A stretch of 54,064 bases of DNA, from the NCBI GenBank assembly GCA_016938065.1, contig JAFGVI010000047.1, positions 1-54,064 of the forward strand. Direction: 5' to 3'. The notes beneath the pieces are model-generated. The model ran no database searches, had not been told where the DNA came from, and saw nothing but the letters and a program-made list of their open reading frames with translations. Each line of letters begins with the position of its first letter. Position 1 is the stretch's first letter. The DNA is from Deltaproteobacteria bacterium. Its GTDB lineage: Bacteria; Desulfobacterota; Anaeroferrophillalia; Anaeroferrophillales; Tharpellaceae. The position numbers were made by a program, and so were the translations under genes. This document shows positions 1 through 8,934 of the stretch, piece after piece.

Positions 1-2
1 CT

Positions 3-1034
3 TCGCCAACCAGCAATCCGACCCTCGAAGTGGCTCTGGCATCGCTGACCATCTCAGGGACAGCCAGCGATGCCGTCGGTGTCACCCAAGTCAGCTGGAG
101 CAACAACCGCGGCGGCAGCGGTAACGCCAGCGGCACCACGACCTGGAGTGTCGCCGGTATCACGCTCGATGAAGGCGTTAATACTTTGACCGTCACCGCG
201 GTCGATGCCGCCGGCAACGCCAGCTCCGATTCGCTGCTGGTAACTTACAGCACACCGGATACAGCGGCGCCGGTCATCACCATCACTGCACCGACCAGCA
301 ATCGAGTTTACAGTACGAACCAATCAACTTTAATATTGTCGGGAAGCGCCGCAGATGATGTTGGGGTCGAACAGGTGACATGGAACAACAGTCGCGGCGG
401 CAGCGGCAGCGCCAGCGGCACTGAGTCCTGGAATACCGGTAATGTTCAGCTGGCCGAGGGGATCAATGAACTTACAGTCGAGGCTCTCGATAAGAGCGGG
501 AGAAAAGGCGTTGCCCGCATTACAGTAGTTTATGATACAACAAAAGTCCAAGTTTTCTACAAATGGCTGCAGGCTGAATCCGGAACCTTTGCCCTGCCGG
601 TTGAAGATTTTTCTGACCCGGAAGCCTCGGGCGGAAAGTCCATCAGAAAGGCCACGGGTTCAGGTGACACTGATTATCCCGATGGCTGGGCTCAATACTC
701 GTTTTATGTGAATAATCCTGGCTATTACCTCTTCTGGATGAAGGTTTTCAGTGATCGTCCGGCTTCATTCTTTACCTCGGTCGATGCAGAAAGTGACACT
801 GTCTGGGAAATCGACCATGAAGCGGATTGGCGCTGGGTTCTGATTATCCTCGACGAAGTCAAGCCGTTAGTCTTGAATTTAGCTCAGGGTACCCATACGC
901 TGAAAATTTCCGGACGCGAAGAAGGGGTCAAAATTGACCGGATATTGATCACAAACGATTTAATGTTCATACCTTCAGAAAATGAGCCGGACACCGTTCC
1001 TCCCGCTCCTGTACTTAATTTACGCATCAGGTAA
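3..1034 (+). CDS. Secreted protein with tandem Ig-like repeats, 3' part only
   Basis: The frame is open from the window edge, so the start lies upstream; 343 residues are visible. Two copies of a roughly 90-residue repeat are seen. Each carries the pattern L-x-I/L-S-G-x-A-x-D-x-V-G-V, then W-x-N-x-RGGSG, then a NxLTV-x-A-x-D segment and a linker with I-T-I-T-A-P-T-S-N. This is the bacterial Ig-like (fibronectin/PKD-type) repeat common in exported proteins. The last 155 residues form a different, probably beta-sandwich domain starting at the Q-A-E-S-G motif and ending near KIDRILITND, resembling CBM6/35-type carbohydrate-binding modules. I infer an extracellular or surface protein that binds glycans; no catalytic domain is visible. 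It converges on the glycosyltransferase gene 37 bases downstream. Confidence 0.75.
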   Translation, partial: SPTSNPTLEVALASLTISGTASDAVGVTQVSWSNNRGGSGNASGTTTWSVAGITLDEGVNTLTVTAVDAAGNASSDSLLVTYSTPDTAAPVITITAPTSNRVYSTNQSTLILSGSAADDVGVEQVTWNNSRGGSGSASGTESWNTGNVQLAEGINELTVEALDKSGRKGVARITVVYDTTKVQVFYKWLQAESGTFALPVEDFSDPEASGGKSIRKATGSGDTDYPDGWAQYSFYVNNPGYYLFWMKVFSDRPASFFTSVDAESDTVWEIDHEADWRWVLIILDEVKPLVLNLAQGTHTLKISGREEGVKIDRILITNDLMFIPSENEPDTVPPAPVLNLRIR

Positions 1035-1071
1035 GGACAACGATTGATATCCGGCTCGGCCACATGCCGTA

Positions 1072-1920
1072 TCAGATCTTCTTCAACAAACCCATATTTC
1101 TCAAAGATCTCTCAAGAGCTGCAGATTCTGCAACGCGACCGCGTTTGCGGCAGCCTTTGAGGTAGATTATGCTTTTACGTTCGAGAGTGGCAAGTACTAA
1201 AGCTTTCTGGGAAGGGGTCAGAGTAGCACTGGCGAGAAGTTTCAAGAGGGAGGTAATACGGTAGCGATCAAGGGCGGGAATGGTGCGTGAAAGCTGATCA
1301 TCGTGGCCGCCATATTTGACCACCAGCTTTTCCCGAAGCAGCGGGATGGGATAACGGCAGGCAATTCTCAGCCAGAGATCGTAATCTTCGCAGGCGGGAA
1401 GTGTCTCGTCAAAGAGGCCGACCGCGGCAAAGAGACGGCGCCGCATCATTACGGCGGAGGGGCTGACGACACAGAGAGGCAGACATTCGGCAAAGATGAA
1501 GCCGGCAGGTTTCTGATGATGTTTACAGGGGTTAACCCGTTGGCCGTGACGAATCCAGATCTCATCGGTCTGGGAAATCAAAATATCGGGAGCAGCTTGC
1601 ATGAAAGCAAGCTGCCGTCCGGTTTTTTCAGGTTCCCAGAGGTCGTCGGAGTCAAGAAAAGCGATAAACGAACCCCGGCTGAGTTCGATCCCCCGATTAC
1701 GGGCATAACTGACGCCGCGATTGCGCGGCAGCGGCAACAGGCTGATGCGCGCACCGAACTGGTCCCGCATCAACCTGAGGGTATTATCGGTCGAGCCATC
1801 ATCAACCACAATGATTTCAATATTGGCATAACTCTGCGCCAGCACCGAGGCCACGGCCCGAAGCAGCGGTTGCGCCCGATTAAACGTCGGAATAATGACA
1901 CTGATCAGGGGTTGAATCAT
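1072..1920 (-). CDS. Glycosyltransferase family 2
   Basis: A 282-residue GT-A fold glycosyltransferase that would transfer a sugar from a nucleotide-sugar donor to an acceptor. The N-terminus has the family 2 signature SVIIPTFNR, followed by IIVVDDGSTDNT, and the metal-binding DxD-type motif lies in FLDSDDLW near residue 95. No membrane helix is evident, so it is probably cytoplasmic or peripheral. I chose the ATG at 1920, not the longer open frame to 1995, because the protein then begins MIQPLISVIIP as the family does and the ATG overlaps the pepA stop as ATGA, which suggests translational coupling. The acceptor cannot be told from sequence; surface polysaccharide or glycoprotein is likely. 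Confidence 0.85.
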   Translation of the reverse strand: MIQPLISVIIPTFNRAQPLLRAVASVLAQSYANIEIIVVDDGSTDNTLRLMRDQFGARISLLPLPRNRGVSYARNRGIELSRGSFIAFLDSDDLWEPEKTGRQLAFMQAAPDILISQTDEIWIRHGQRVNPCKHHQKPAGFIFAECLPLCVVSPSAVMMRRRLFAAVGLFDETLPACEDYDLWLRIACRYPIPLLREKLVVKYGGHDDQLSRTIPALDRYRITSLLKLLASATLTPSQKALVLATLERKSIIYLKGCRKRGRVAESAALERSLRNMGLLKKI

Positions 1921-3398
1921 TCCGACAGGTTTTTCACCAGTCCGGCCATGAGTCGGGCCCCGAAACCAGTGGCACCGGGAGCGAAATATTTCCATTTCTT
2001 GCCGGGATAGGCGGGCCCGGCAATATCAAGATGAGCCCAGGGAATCTCTTCGGGGACAAATTCACTCAAAAACAGCGAGGCAGTAATGGTGCCGCCGTAA
2101 GCGCTGTTACCGATATTGGAGATGTCGGCGAAATCGGATTTCATATCTTCCAGATAGGCTTTCTCCAGCGGCAGTTCCCAGATGATCTCGCCACTCTCTT
2201 CACCAGATTTCTTAAGCCGATCGATTAAATCGCGATCGCGCCCTAGAACCGCGGCCATCTGAATCCCTAAGGCCACACGACAGGCCCCGGTCAGAGTGGC
2301 GGCATCGACCATATAGTCGGGTTGCAGAGAAGCCCCGAGCTGCAGGGCATCAACCAAAATGAGACGACCTTCGGCATCGGTATTTTTGACCTCAACCGAC
2401 TTGCCGTTCTTCATGACAATGATGTCGCCCGGAACCTGGGCTTCACCGCTCGGCATATTTTCCGCCAGCGCCAGGATCCCGGTCACCCTGACCCGAGCCC
2501 CGAGCTGACCGATAATTTCCAGGGCCCCAAGCACGGCAGCCGCCCCGGCCATATCCGATTTCATATCGACCATCGAAGCCCCCGGCTTCAGTGAAAGCCC
2601 GCCTGAATCAAAGGTAATTCCTTTACCGACCAGGACAACATGCGGTATTTTATCGGCCCCGGCAGTTTCCGGCTCGTAGGTCAACCTAACCATGCGCGGC
2701 GGTTTACAACTGCCGCGGCCCACCGCCAGAAGACCGTTATAACCCTCTTTGGCGAGCCGATTCTCATCCCAGAGCTCAATCTTTAGACCCCAACGAGCCG
2801 CACTTTTTACGGCCTCATCGGCAAACTCTTCCGGACCGAGGACAGCGGGCGGATGGTTGACCAGATCACGCACCCGATTTACTGTCAGACAGACCTTCTC
2901 AATCTTTTTAAGTTCAGCTTCGACCTGTGATAACTCCAGATCGCCAACGACAAAAATCACCTCCGGACTGAAAGCCGCCTTCTCTTTATCCTTACCCGCC
3001 GACTTGAACTTTTCGTAAGCATAGGCGCCAAGGAGAATGCCTTCCAGCGCTTTTTTATGAAAACCTGCAGCCGGCGGGGCGTCAAGTACCAGCCGCAAAG
3101 GCGAAATTTTAAGGGCAACGGCCTGATTATAAGCCTCAAGCGCCGCACATTTTACAGCCTCCCAGATATTGAGATATTTAAACTGGGCCAAAGGTATCAG
3201 GTAATCGGCGAAGGTCAGTTCCGGGCCGCTCAGCAACAGAGATTTTTCCAGTTCACGCTCTTTAAAAACTTTCAGTTTATCAGTGACTGCAGCACCGGTT
3301 ACGAAAAATTCGTGCTCCTCCGACAACAGAAAGGCCCGTAAACCCGACTCTTTTTCCGCCTCCGATTTTATCACCCGCCACACAATTTCACTCGCCAT
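1917..3398 (-). CDS. pepA: Leucyl aminopeptidase (M17 family)
   Basis: A 493-residue cytosolic di-metal aminopeptidase that removes N-terminal residues, often leucine, from peptides. The C-terminal catalytic domain shows the metal and catalytic signature GKGITFDSGG at residues 258-267, a second metal region around SDMAGAA at 281-287, and the family hallmark NTDAEGRL at 339-346. Length fits the usual hexameric M17 enzymes. It follows livF by a single base and lies at the end of a branched-chain amino acid transporter operon, so it may supply or process leucine-containing peptides. Some M17 enzymes also act as DNA-binding proteins in plasmid recombination and gene control; nothing here decides that. 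Confidence 0.95.
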   Translation of the reverse strand: MASEIVWRVIKSEAEKESGLRAFLLSEEHEFFVTGAAVTDKLKVFKERELEKSLLLSGPELTFADYLIPLAQFKYLNIWEAVKCAALEAYNQAVALKISPLRLVLDAPPAAGFHKKALEGILLGAYAYEKFKSAGKDKEKAAFSPEVIFVVGDLELSQVEAELKKIEKVCLTVNRVRDLVNHPPAVLGPEEFADEAVKSAARWGLKIELWDENRLAKEGYNGLLAVGRGSCKPPRMVRLTYEPETAGADKIPHVVLVGKGITFDSGGLSLKPGASMVDMKSDMAGAAAVLGALEIIGQLGARVRVTGILALAENMPSGEAQVPGDIIVMKNGKSVEVKNTDAEGRLILVDALQLGASLQPDYMVDAATLTGACRVALGIQMAAVLGRDRDLIDRLKKSGEESGEIIWELPLEKAYLEDMKSDFADISNIGNSAYGGTITASLFLSEFVPEEIPWAHLDIAGPAYPGKKWKYFAPGATGFGARLMAGLVKNLSE

Positions 3399-3399
3399 A

Positions 3400-4110
3400 T
3401 TATTCTCCTAAATAGGCCTCTTTGACCCGTTCATCTTTTAATAAATCGGCCGCCGGCGCTTCCAGAATAATCCTGCCGGTCTCCATCACATAACCATAAT
3501 CCGCCAGATTGAGGGCGGCGTGCGCATTCTGCTCCACCAGCAGAATGGTAATCCCCTCACCGGCAATCCGTTCTATTATTGAAAAAATCTTTTCCACCAT
3601 TAAAGGGGCTAAACCGAGGGAGGGTTCATCGAGCAGCAGGAGCTGGGGCTGTGACATCAGGGCCCGACCAATGGCCAGCATCTGCTGTTCGCCCCCGGAA
3701 AGGGTGCCGCCAGCCTGCCGCCGGCGCTCACCGAGTACGGGAAACAGCTCATAAACCATTTCGAGATCGGCAACGATCGCGGCCTTCACGCGACGACAGT
3801 AGGCCCCCATTTCGAGATTTTCCTGAATGGTCAGACCCGGAAAAATCCGCCGGCCTTCCGGGACCTGACAGAGCCCGGCCTTGACAATTTCATCCGGAGC
3901 CCGCCCTGCCAGCGAAGTGCCATGATAGAGGATTTCGCCCTGTTGCGGCTGCAGGATCGCACTGATCGCCATCAGCGTCGTCGATTTACCGGCCCCATTG
4001 GCCCCGATCAGGGTCCTGATTTCACCAGCGTAGACCTCCAGATCCACCCCTTTCAAGGCATGAATGTTGCCGTAATAGTAGTGGATATTCTTAAGCTTGA
4101 GCAGCGGCAT
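3400..4110 (-). CDS. livF: Branched-chain amino acid ABC transporter, ATPase LivF
   Basis: A 236-residue ABC ATPase with Walker A GANGAGKST at residues 36-44, signature LSGGEQQ at 137-143, and Walker B LLLLDEPSLGL just after, followed by the switch histidine region LLVEQNAHAAL. It pairs with LivG to power import through LivH and LivM. Start is the ATG at 4110, inside the last codons of livG (20-base overlap), consistent with coupled translation. Typical length and no insertion, unlike its partner LivG. Confidence 0.95.
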   Translation of the reverse strand: MPLLKLKNIHYYYGNIHALKGVDLEVYAGEIRTLIGANGAGKSTTLMAISAILQPQQGEILYHGTSLAGRAPDEIVKAGLCQVPEGRRIFPGLTIQENLEMGAYCRRVKAAIVADLEMVYELFPVLGERRRQAGGTLSGGEQQMLAIGRALMSQPQLLLLDEPSLGLAPLMVEKIFSIIERIAGEGITILLVEQNAHAALNLADYGYVMETGRIILEAPAADLLKDERVKEAYLGE

Positions 4111-5302
4111 GCTGAGCTCCTAAGTAAGCTTCAATCACCAGAGGATTACTGCGCACTTCGGCCGGAGTGCCCGAAGCAATCAGTTCGCCGTGGTCCAGAA
4201 CATAGATCCGGTCAGCCAGATTCATGACCACCTTCATGTCATGCTCAATAATCAGCACCGCGATCCCGGCCTGACTGATTCGGCGGATCAGGTTGATCAG
4301 CCCGGCAGATTCGGTCGGATTCATGCCGGCCGCCGGTTCATCCAAAAGCAGAAGTTCAGGCTCGGTCGCCAAAGCCCGGGCGATCTCCAGACGGCGCTGA
4401 TCGCCATAGGGCAGGGAACCGGCCCGGCTCTCAAGCTGTTTTCCGAGACCGACAAATCTTAAACACTCAGCCGCCTTCTCAGCCGAGTCCCGCTCCTCTT
4501 TACGGGCTCCAGGCAGGGCCAGAACAATGCCGAAAAAGTTAGCCCGAGTTCGGCAATGGCGGCCCAGCTTGACATTATCCAGAGCCGACAGAGAAGAAAA
4601 AAGGCGAATATTCTGAAAAGTGCGCCCAACTCCTAACGCAGTAATGACATCAGCGCGCAGGTGCTGACCAAAGGCCTCTCTGACCCGGGGCAGATTAAAC
4701 ATTAACAGAAAAAAAGGGGCGGCAATCAGAATCAGCAGGGCTCCCGGCACCAGCAGTGGATAAAAGGGAAAAAGAGAAAAGAAACCAACCTCGGCAAAAT
4801 CAGGACTGCGCCAGAGCCAAACAACCGCCCAGAGCCCATCCGCCAAAACAAAGATCAGCAGCAGCAGACGGCTCCAGGCCCGAAAATGACTTAAGGGCTT
4901 CAACAGGTAGATGCGAAAAAAGGCCAGTCCGGAGAGGGCCAGAACCGCTTCCAGGCGAAAAAAGGTCTCCGGCCAGACGACCCCTAAAGCCAGCGGCAGC
5001 CAGAGCAGAGAGAGAAGAGCGAACAACGCTCCTAAACGAAACACGAGGAGTCTAGTCGCCGGAGAAACCTGACTGACCAGACTGTGACCGGCAAACATGA
5101 TCTCGCCCGACGTCGGCCCGGCAATCGCGTTAAGACAGTTGAAAAAAGTAGTTTTACCCGCACCATTGGGACCGATCAGGCCGACAATTTCACCGGCCCT
5201 GACCTCAAGTGAAACCTCTTTGACCGCGGTCAGTCCGCCAAAGGTTTTGACTACTTTATGAGCTTTCAGCAGCAGCTCACCTGTTTTACGTCCCGCCATC
5301 AA
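4091..5302 (-). CDS. livG: Branched-chain amino acid ABC ATPase LivG with an inserted membrane module
   Basis: A 403-residue protein where LivG is normally about 255. Residues 1-78 and 215-403 align by eye with LivG: Walker A GPNGAGKT at 44-51, Q-loop in GRTFQNIRLF near 226-235, the LivG-type signature LPYGDQRRLEIARAL near 297, and Walker B LLLLDEPAAGM. Between Walker A and the Q-loop there are about 135 extra residues (79-214) with four strongly hydrophobic stretches, at about 85-110, 118-134, 146-165 and 175-203. These look like membrane helices joined by short basic loops. The reading frame is continuous and the ATPase motifs are intact, so this is an insertion, not decay. How an ATPase domain split by four membrane helices would sit beside LivHM is unknown; the insert may anchor or lock the ATPase to the permease. 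Confidence 0.9.
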   Translation of the reverse strand: MMAGRKTGELLLKAHKVVKTFGGLTAVKEVSLEVRAGEIVGLIGPNGAGKTTFFNCLNAIAGPTSGEIMFAGHSLVSQVSPATRLLVFRLGALFALLSLLWLPLALGVVWPETFFRLEAVLALSGLAFFRIYLLKPLSHFRAWSRLLLLIFVLADGLWAVVWLWRSPDFAEVGFFSLFPFYPLLVPGALLILIAAPFFLLMFNLPRVREAFGQHLRADVITALGVGRTFQNIRLFSSLSALDNVKLGRHCRTRANFFGIVLALPGARKEERDSAEKAAECLRFVGLGKQLESRAGSLPYGDQRRLEIARALATEPELLLLDEPAAGMNPTESAGLINLIRRISQAGIAVLIIEHDMKVVMNLADRIYVLDHGELIASGTPAEVRSNPLVIEAYLGAQHAAAQA

Positions 5303-5308
5303 GAACCT

Positions 5309-6265
5309 TCACTCTTTTTCTACCGGCAGAAGCCCGGCCGGGCGCCAGCGCATCATACAGACAATAAGCAGACCAAAGAGCAGATAACGGGCGTTACTCA
5401 AGCTGTCCGGCAGCACAATGCGCAAAACCTCGGTCAAGGGAATCAAAATAAAAGCACCCAGCAGGGCGCCGCTGATACTCCCCATCCCCCCAAAAACTAT
5501 CAGACAGAGAATCAGAATCGATTCCCAGAATTTAAACATATCGGGATGCACAAAACGAAACCAACGGGCATAAAAAGCACCGGCCAGAGCCCCGATGGCC
5601 GCACTTAGAGCGAAGGCTATAATCTTGTAGTTGGCGACATTGACCCCGACGCATTCAGCCGCAATTTCATCCTCCCGAATGGCGAACCAGGCCCGGCCTA
5701 ATCTCGAACTGCGAATACGGACCACCACCCACAAAACCAGGAGCAGAAAAAAGAGAATAAGGTAATAGGCCTGCCAGGGTTGGTCGAGAACGGCGCCGCA
5801 GAAATCTGGACGGGCTATACCCGGCACTCCCATCGGCCCCCGGGTCAGCCAGAGTTCATTACGGATAACCAGAATAATCAGCTCGGAAAAACCGAAAGTA
5901 ACGATGGCAAAATAGTCATCTCCGAGCCGCAGTGTCGGCGCCCCGCGCAACACCCCCCAGAAAACCCCGTTCATTACGGCTAATGGCAGTACCAGCCAGA
6001 TACTCCACTGATAATGAACCGTCAAGAGTCCGGCAGTATAGGCCCCAAGACCAAAAAAACCGACATAACCAAGATCGAGCAGACCGGTAAAACCGGGCAC
6101 CACATTGAGCCCTAAAGCGAGCACCATATAGACCAGAGTCAGGGTTGCAACCCTTAAGACATAGGGCCCGGCAAGGCCCATCGGCACCCAGGGCAGCAGT
6201 AGAACCGCCGCCAGAAGCGGCAAGTATAATTTTTTATCGGAAAAGAGTCGATCGTCCAAATGCAT
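5309..6265 (-). CDS. livM: Branched-chain amino acid ABC permease LivM
   Basis: A 318-residue polytopic inner-membrane permease with the family signature GLNVVPGFTGLLDLGYVGFF near residue 55 and the cytoplasmic coupling segment GRAWFAIREDEIAAECVGVN near residue 195, which contacts an ATPase. It lacks the roughly 100-residue N-terminal hydrophobic extension known from enterobacterial LivM. The gene ends 6 bases before livG and starts 5 bases after livH. Start at ATG 6265 (MHLDDRLFSDK). Confidence 0.93.
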   Translation of the reverse strand: MHLDDRLFSDKKLYLPLLAAVLLLPWVPMGLAGPYVLRVATLTLVYMVLALGLNVVPGFTGLLDLGYVGFFGLGAYTAGLLTVHYQWSIWLVLPLAVMNGVFWGVLRGAPTLRLGDDYFAIVTFGFSELIILVIRNELWLTRGPMGVPGIARPDFCGAVLDQPWQAYYLILFFLLLVLWVVVRIRSSRLGRAWFAIREDEIAAECVGVNVANYKIIAFALSAAIGALAGAFYARWFRFVHPDMFKFWESILILCLIVFGGMGSISGALLGAFILIPLTEVLRIVLPDSLSNARYLLFGLLIVCMMRWRPAGLLPVEKE

Positions 6266-6270
6266 GACAA

Positions 6271-7197
6271 CTACGCCTTATCCCGCTGCTGACGGCCGAA
6301 AAGGCCGGTGGGTTTGACGAGAATGACCAGAATCATCACCGCGTAAGCAATACCGTTACTGTAGGATGAGGAGATATAACCGCCGCCGAAGACTTCGGCC
6401 AGGCCGAGAATACCGCCCCCTAAAATCGCCCCGGGAATACTGCCGATGCCCCCGAGAACAGCGGCGGCAAAGGCTTTGATTCCAGCAAAATAACCCATCG
6501 TCGGATAAACGGCATTATAGTAGAGACCAACCAGAATACCGGCCGCGCCGCCCAGACCAGAACCGAGAGCGAAGGTGTAAGAGACCACGCGATCGACATC
6601 AACTCCCATCAAAGAGGCCGCAGTCTTGTCCTGAGCGATGGCCCGCATGGCCCGCCCGATTCTGCTATAGTGGACAATCAGATGCAGAGCCAGCATCAGA
6701 AAGATTGCAGTCGTCAGGATGACCACCTGCAACCAGCTGACAACCACGTCACCAAGCAAGAGGGCCGGCTCCCCCAGAAAAGGGGGAATCGTATGCTGGG
6801 GAAAGGATTGAATCTGTCCACCCCAGATCAGAAGGGCCAGATTCTGCAAAAAAATCGACATACCGATGGCCGTAATCAGAGCCGCCAGACGGGGCGCCCG
6901 CCGTAAAGGGCGGTAGGCCACAATATCAAGCAGAACTCCGGCCAGAGCACAAACCACGACAGAGACCGCAACAGCCAGCCCGAAAGGCAATCCGAAACCA
7001 AAGAATCCAGAAAGTAGAGAAAAGCCGAGAAAGGCCCCCAGCATATAAATTTCGCCATGAGCAAAATTTATCAGCTGAATAACCCCGTAGACCATCGTAT
7101 AGCCCACCGCAATCAGGGCGTAGATGCTCCCCAGGGTTATGCCGTTAACCAGCTGCTGCAGAAAAAGAGAGGACTGTTCGAAAATCGCGGTAAGCAT
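6271..7197 (-). CDS. livH: Branched-chain amino acid ABC permease LivH
   Basis: A 308-residue membrane permease with the LivH signature LVNGITLGSIYALIAVGYTMVYGVI close to the N-terminus (written here only in part: QLINFAHGE follows) and the coupling helix region GRAMRAIAQDKTAASLMGVD. It forms the translocation pore with LivM. The open frame extends back to 7275, but that would overlap livK by 70 bases; the ATG at 7197 gives the usual N-terminus MLTAIFEQ and leaves 5 bases to the livK stop. The ribosome binding site before it is weak, suggesting coupling to livK translation. Confidence 0.93.
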   Translation of the reverse strand: MLTAIFEQSSLFLQQLVNGITLGSIYALIAVGYTMVYGVIQLINFAHGEIYMLGAFLGFSLLSGFFGFGLPFGLAVAVSVVVCALAGVLLDIVAYRPLRRAPRLAALITAIGMSIFLQNLALLIWGGQIQSFPQHTIPPFLGEPALLLGDVVVSWLQVVILTTAIFLMLALHLIVHYSRIGRAMRAIAQDKTAASLMGVDVDRVVSYTFALGSGLGGAAGILVGLYYNAVYPTMGYFAGIKAFAAAVLGGIGSIPGAILGGGILGLAEVFGGGYISSSYSNGIAYAVMILVILVKPTGLFGRQQRDKA

Positions 7198-7202
7198 AAC
7201 TT

Positions 7203-8333
7203 TTACTGAAGCTGTTCCTCGGCACTGACCCATTGACCATTTTTGATAAGCTTGACAAAAGCGGCTTTCAGACAATCGCCATTCACATCAAAATAGGTCG
7301 CCCCGGTGATCCCCTTGAAAGCTTTCTCCGGGGATGAGATTCCGGCCAGATAGGCCCTGATCTTTTCGCGGTCATTGCCGACAGCGGCAATCGCGGCGGC
7401 GGCCAGGCCGACGGCATCATAGGTATTGGCAGCGAACCAGTTAGGCTCGATCGAGAACTTATTCCGGTAGCGCGCGACAAACTCTTTAACCATCGCCCCG
7501 CCCCGATCCACAAGAAAAGGAGTGGTCACAAAGAGACCATCCGCATCGGGATTTTTCAGCATAATCTCATCATCAAGACCATCCGCCCCGAAAAAAGCGC
7601 ATTTCATCCCCAGGCTGCGCGCCTGCGAAATCAGCAGGGTCGCCTGCGGAGCATAACCGGGTATGAAGATAGCATCAGGCCGCATCATCTTGAATTTTGT
7701 CAACTGAGCCTTAAAATCAGTGGTTTCTGCCATGTACGATTCCGCCCCGATAACCCGCAGGCCGATATTTTTCGCCTGCCGGACAAAAGCTTCCTTAAGA
7801 CCCATGGCGTAGTCGTTAACTTCATAAAAGATGGCAATCTTCTTGAATTTACGTACTTTTTCAGCATAGTTCGCAAGAAAATCGCCCTGAAAATCGTCTT
7901 TGTAAACATTACGGAAATAGTAGGGGCTCGATTTACCGATCTCAGGATTGGTCGAAGCCGGGGTGATCGCCGGAAGTCCGGCCTCCTTATAAATCGGCAG
8001 AGCCGCCAGGGTTGCGGAACTGCAGAGATGACCAACCACGATTGCCACCTCGGGATCGCTGGCAAAGCGGGTGGCCACCGCCGCCGCTTCCTTGGGGTCG
8101 CAGAGTTCGTCGCCTAAAATAATCTCGATTTTCTTTCCATTAATACCGCCATTGCTGTTGATCTCTTCTGCCTTAAGCAGGGCCCCGTTCTTGACCCCTT
8201 CACCAAAAGAGGCAAGCGGGCCGGTAAAAGGAGAAGCCACCGCAATTTTTATCGTTTCGGCAAAGCTTGCAGAAACCGCCACGAAACTGGTCAGAAAAAA
8301 AATGACACCAATCAACCTCAATAATCTCTTCAT
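7203..8333 (-). CDS. livK: Branched-chain amino acid ABC substrate-binding protein LivK
   Basis: A 376-residue periplasmic binding protein of the type I fold (Leu/Ile/Val-binding family). Residues 1-25 are a signal peptide (basic MKRLLR, hydrophobic core, cleavage near VSASFA-ET). The mature part begins IKIAVASPFTGPLASFGEGVKNG-like, the family hallmark, and includes GHLCSSATLAALPIYKEAG in the ligand hinge. I chose ATG 8333, preceded by GGGGTGAAG, over the ATG at 8360, which lies in the previous gene and would give a non-canonical signal peptide. First gene of livKHMGF. Confidence 0.93.
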   Translation of the reverse strand: MKRLLRLIGVIFFLTSFVAVSASFAETIKIAVASPFTGPLASFGEGVKNGALLKAEEINSNGGINGKKIEIILGDELCDPKEAAAVATRFASDPEVAIVVGHLCSSATLAALPIYKEAGLPAITPASTNPEIGKSSPYYFRNVYKDDFQGDFLANYAEKVRKFKKIAIFYEVNDYAMGLKEAFVRQAKNIGLRVIGAESYMAETTDFKAQLTKFKMMRPDAIFIPGYAPQATLLISQARSLGMKCAFFGADGLDDEIMLKNPDADGLFVTTPFLVDRGGAMVKEFVARYRNKFSIEPNWFAANTYDAVGLAAAAIAAVGNDREKIRAYLAGISSPEKAFKGITGATYFDVNGDCLKAAFVKLIKNGQWVSAEEQLQ

Positions 8334-8349
8334 CACTTCACCCCTTTTT

Positions 8350-8934
8350 TTACTTACCATTTACCCACCACGCATTACTGTCTTTGCTGAACCACCAGGA
8401 AGCCCAGTCACTCTCCGCGACGCCTTGAGCCAGAGCCCGGCCCGACTCGGTCAGCAGGCGCTGACGCGCCACCGTCAACCATTTCTTCGCGTAAGGGTTG
8501 CCAAGATCATGCTGCTCCTTGACCAGCACCATCAGCGCGAGCTGATCTGCATCGGCCGCCAGACGGGCTTCAAAACTCGCTTTCTGTTCAAACTCTTTAA
8601 CCAGAGCAGTCATCTCCTGACCGAAGAAAAGCGGACGACACATATCGGCGAGGGCTTTCTCCTCATCGACCGCAACATATTTCTTATTGACGTAATTCAG
8701 ATCTCCGGTTCGCGCCTCAAGCAGATCATGCAGCAAACAGAGCTGTAAAAGCCGTTTTTCATCACAGACCACACCTTTGTCCTGTTCCATTTTGGCCAGA
8801 GCGTATGCGGCAATCATTGTCTGAAAAACATGTTCGGCCACCGATTCCCGGCCGCTGCCGAGAAATTGCAGTCCGCTGCGCGGAGTACGTCGCAGCATTG
8901 CCGCCATAAAAAAAAATTCGGCCAGCTCCTTCAC
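8350..8934 (-). CDS. HD domain phosphohydrolase (HDDC2/YfbR-like)
   Basis: A 194-residue cytosolic HD-domain protein. The metal ligands appear as AEHVF near residue 34, LLHDLLEARTGDL near residue 69 and ADADQL near residue 128, the H...HD...D pattern of HD_3 family nucleotidases. Members hydrolyse deoxynucleoside 5'-monophosphates. Its start codon overlaps the stop of the preceding small gene as ATGA, and it ends 16 bases before livK, so it sits inside one transcription unit. Substrate is inferred from the family only. Confidence 0.85.
   Translation of the reverse strand: MKELAEFFFMAAMLRRTPRSGLQFLGSGRESVAEHVFQTMIAAYALAKMEQDKGVVCDEKRLLQLCLLHDLLEARTGDLNYVNKKYVAVDEEKALADMCRPLFFGQEMTALVKEFEQKASFEARLAADADQLALMVLVKEQHDLGNPYAKKWLTVARQRLLTESGRALAQGVAESDWASWWFSKDSNAWWVNGK

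Noticed and set aside
1303-2010. Plus-strand open frame of 235 codons
   Set aside because: It lies opposite the glycosyltransferase and pepA genes and has no recognisable motif; it is a shadow frame.
7700-8065. Minus-strand frame inside livK
   Set aside because: A different frame of the recognised LivK gene, with biased composition and no family match.
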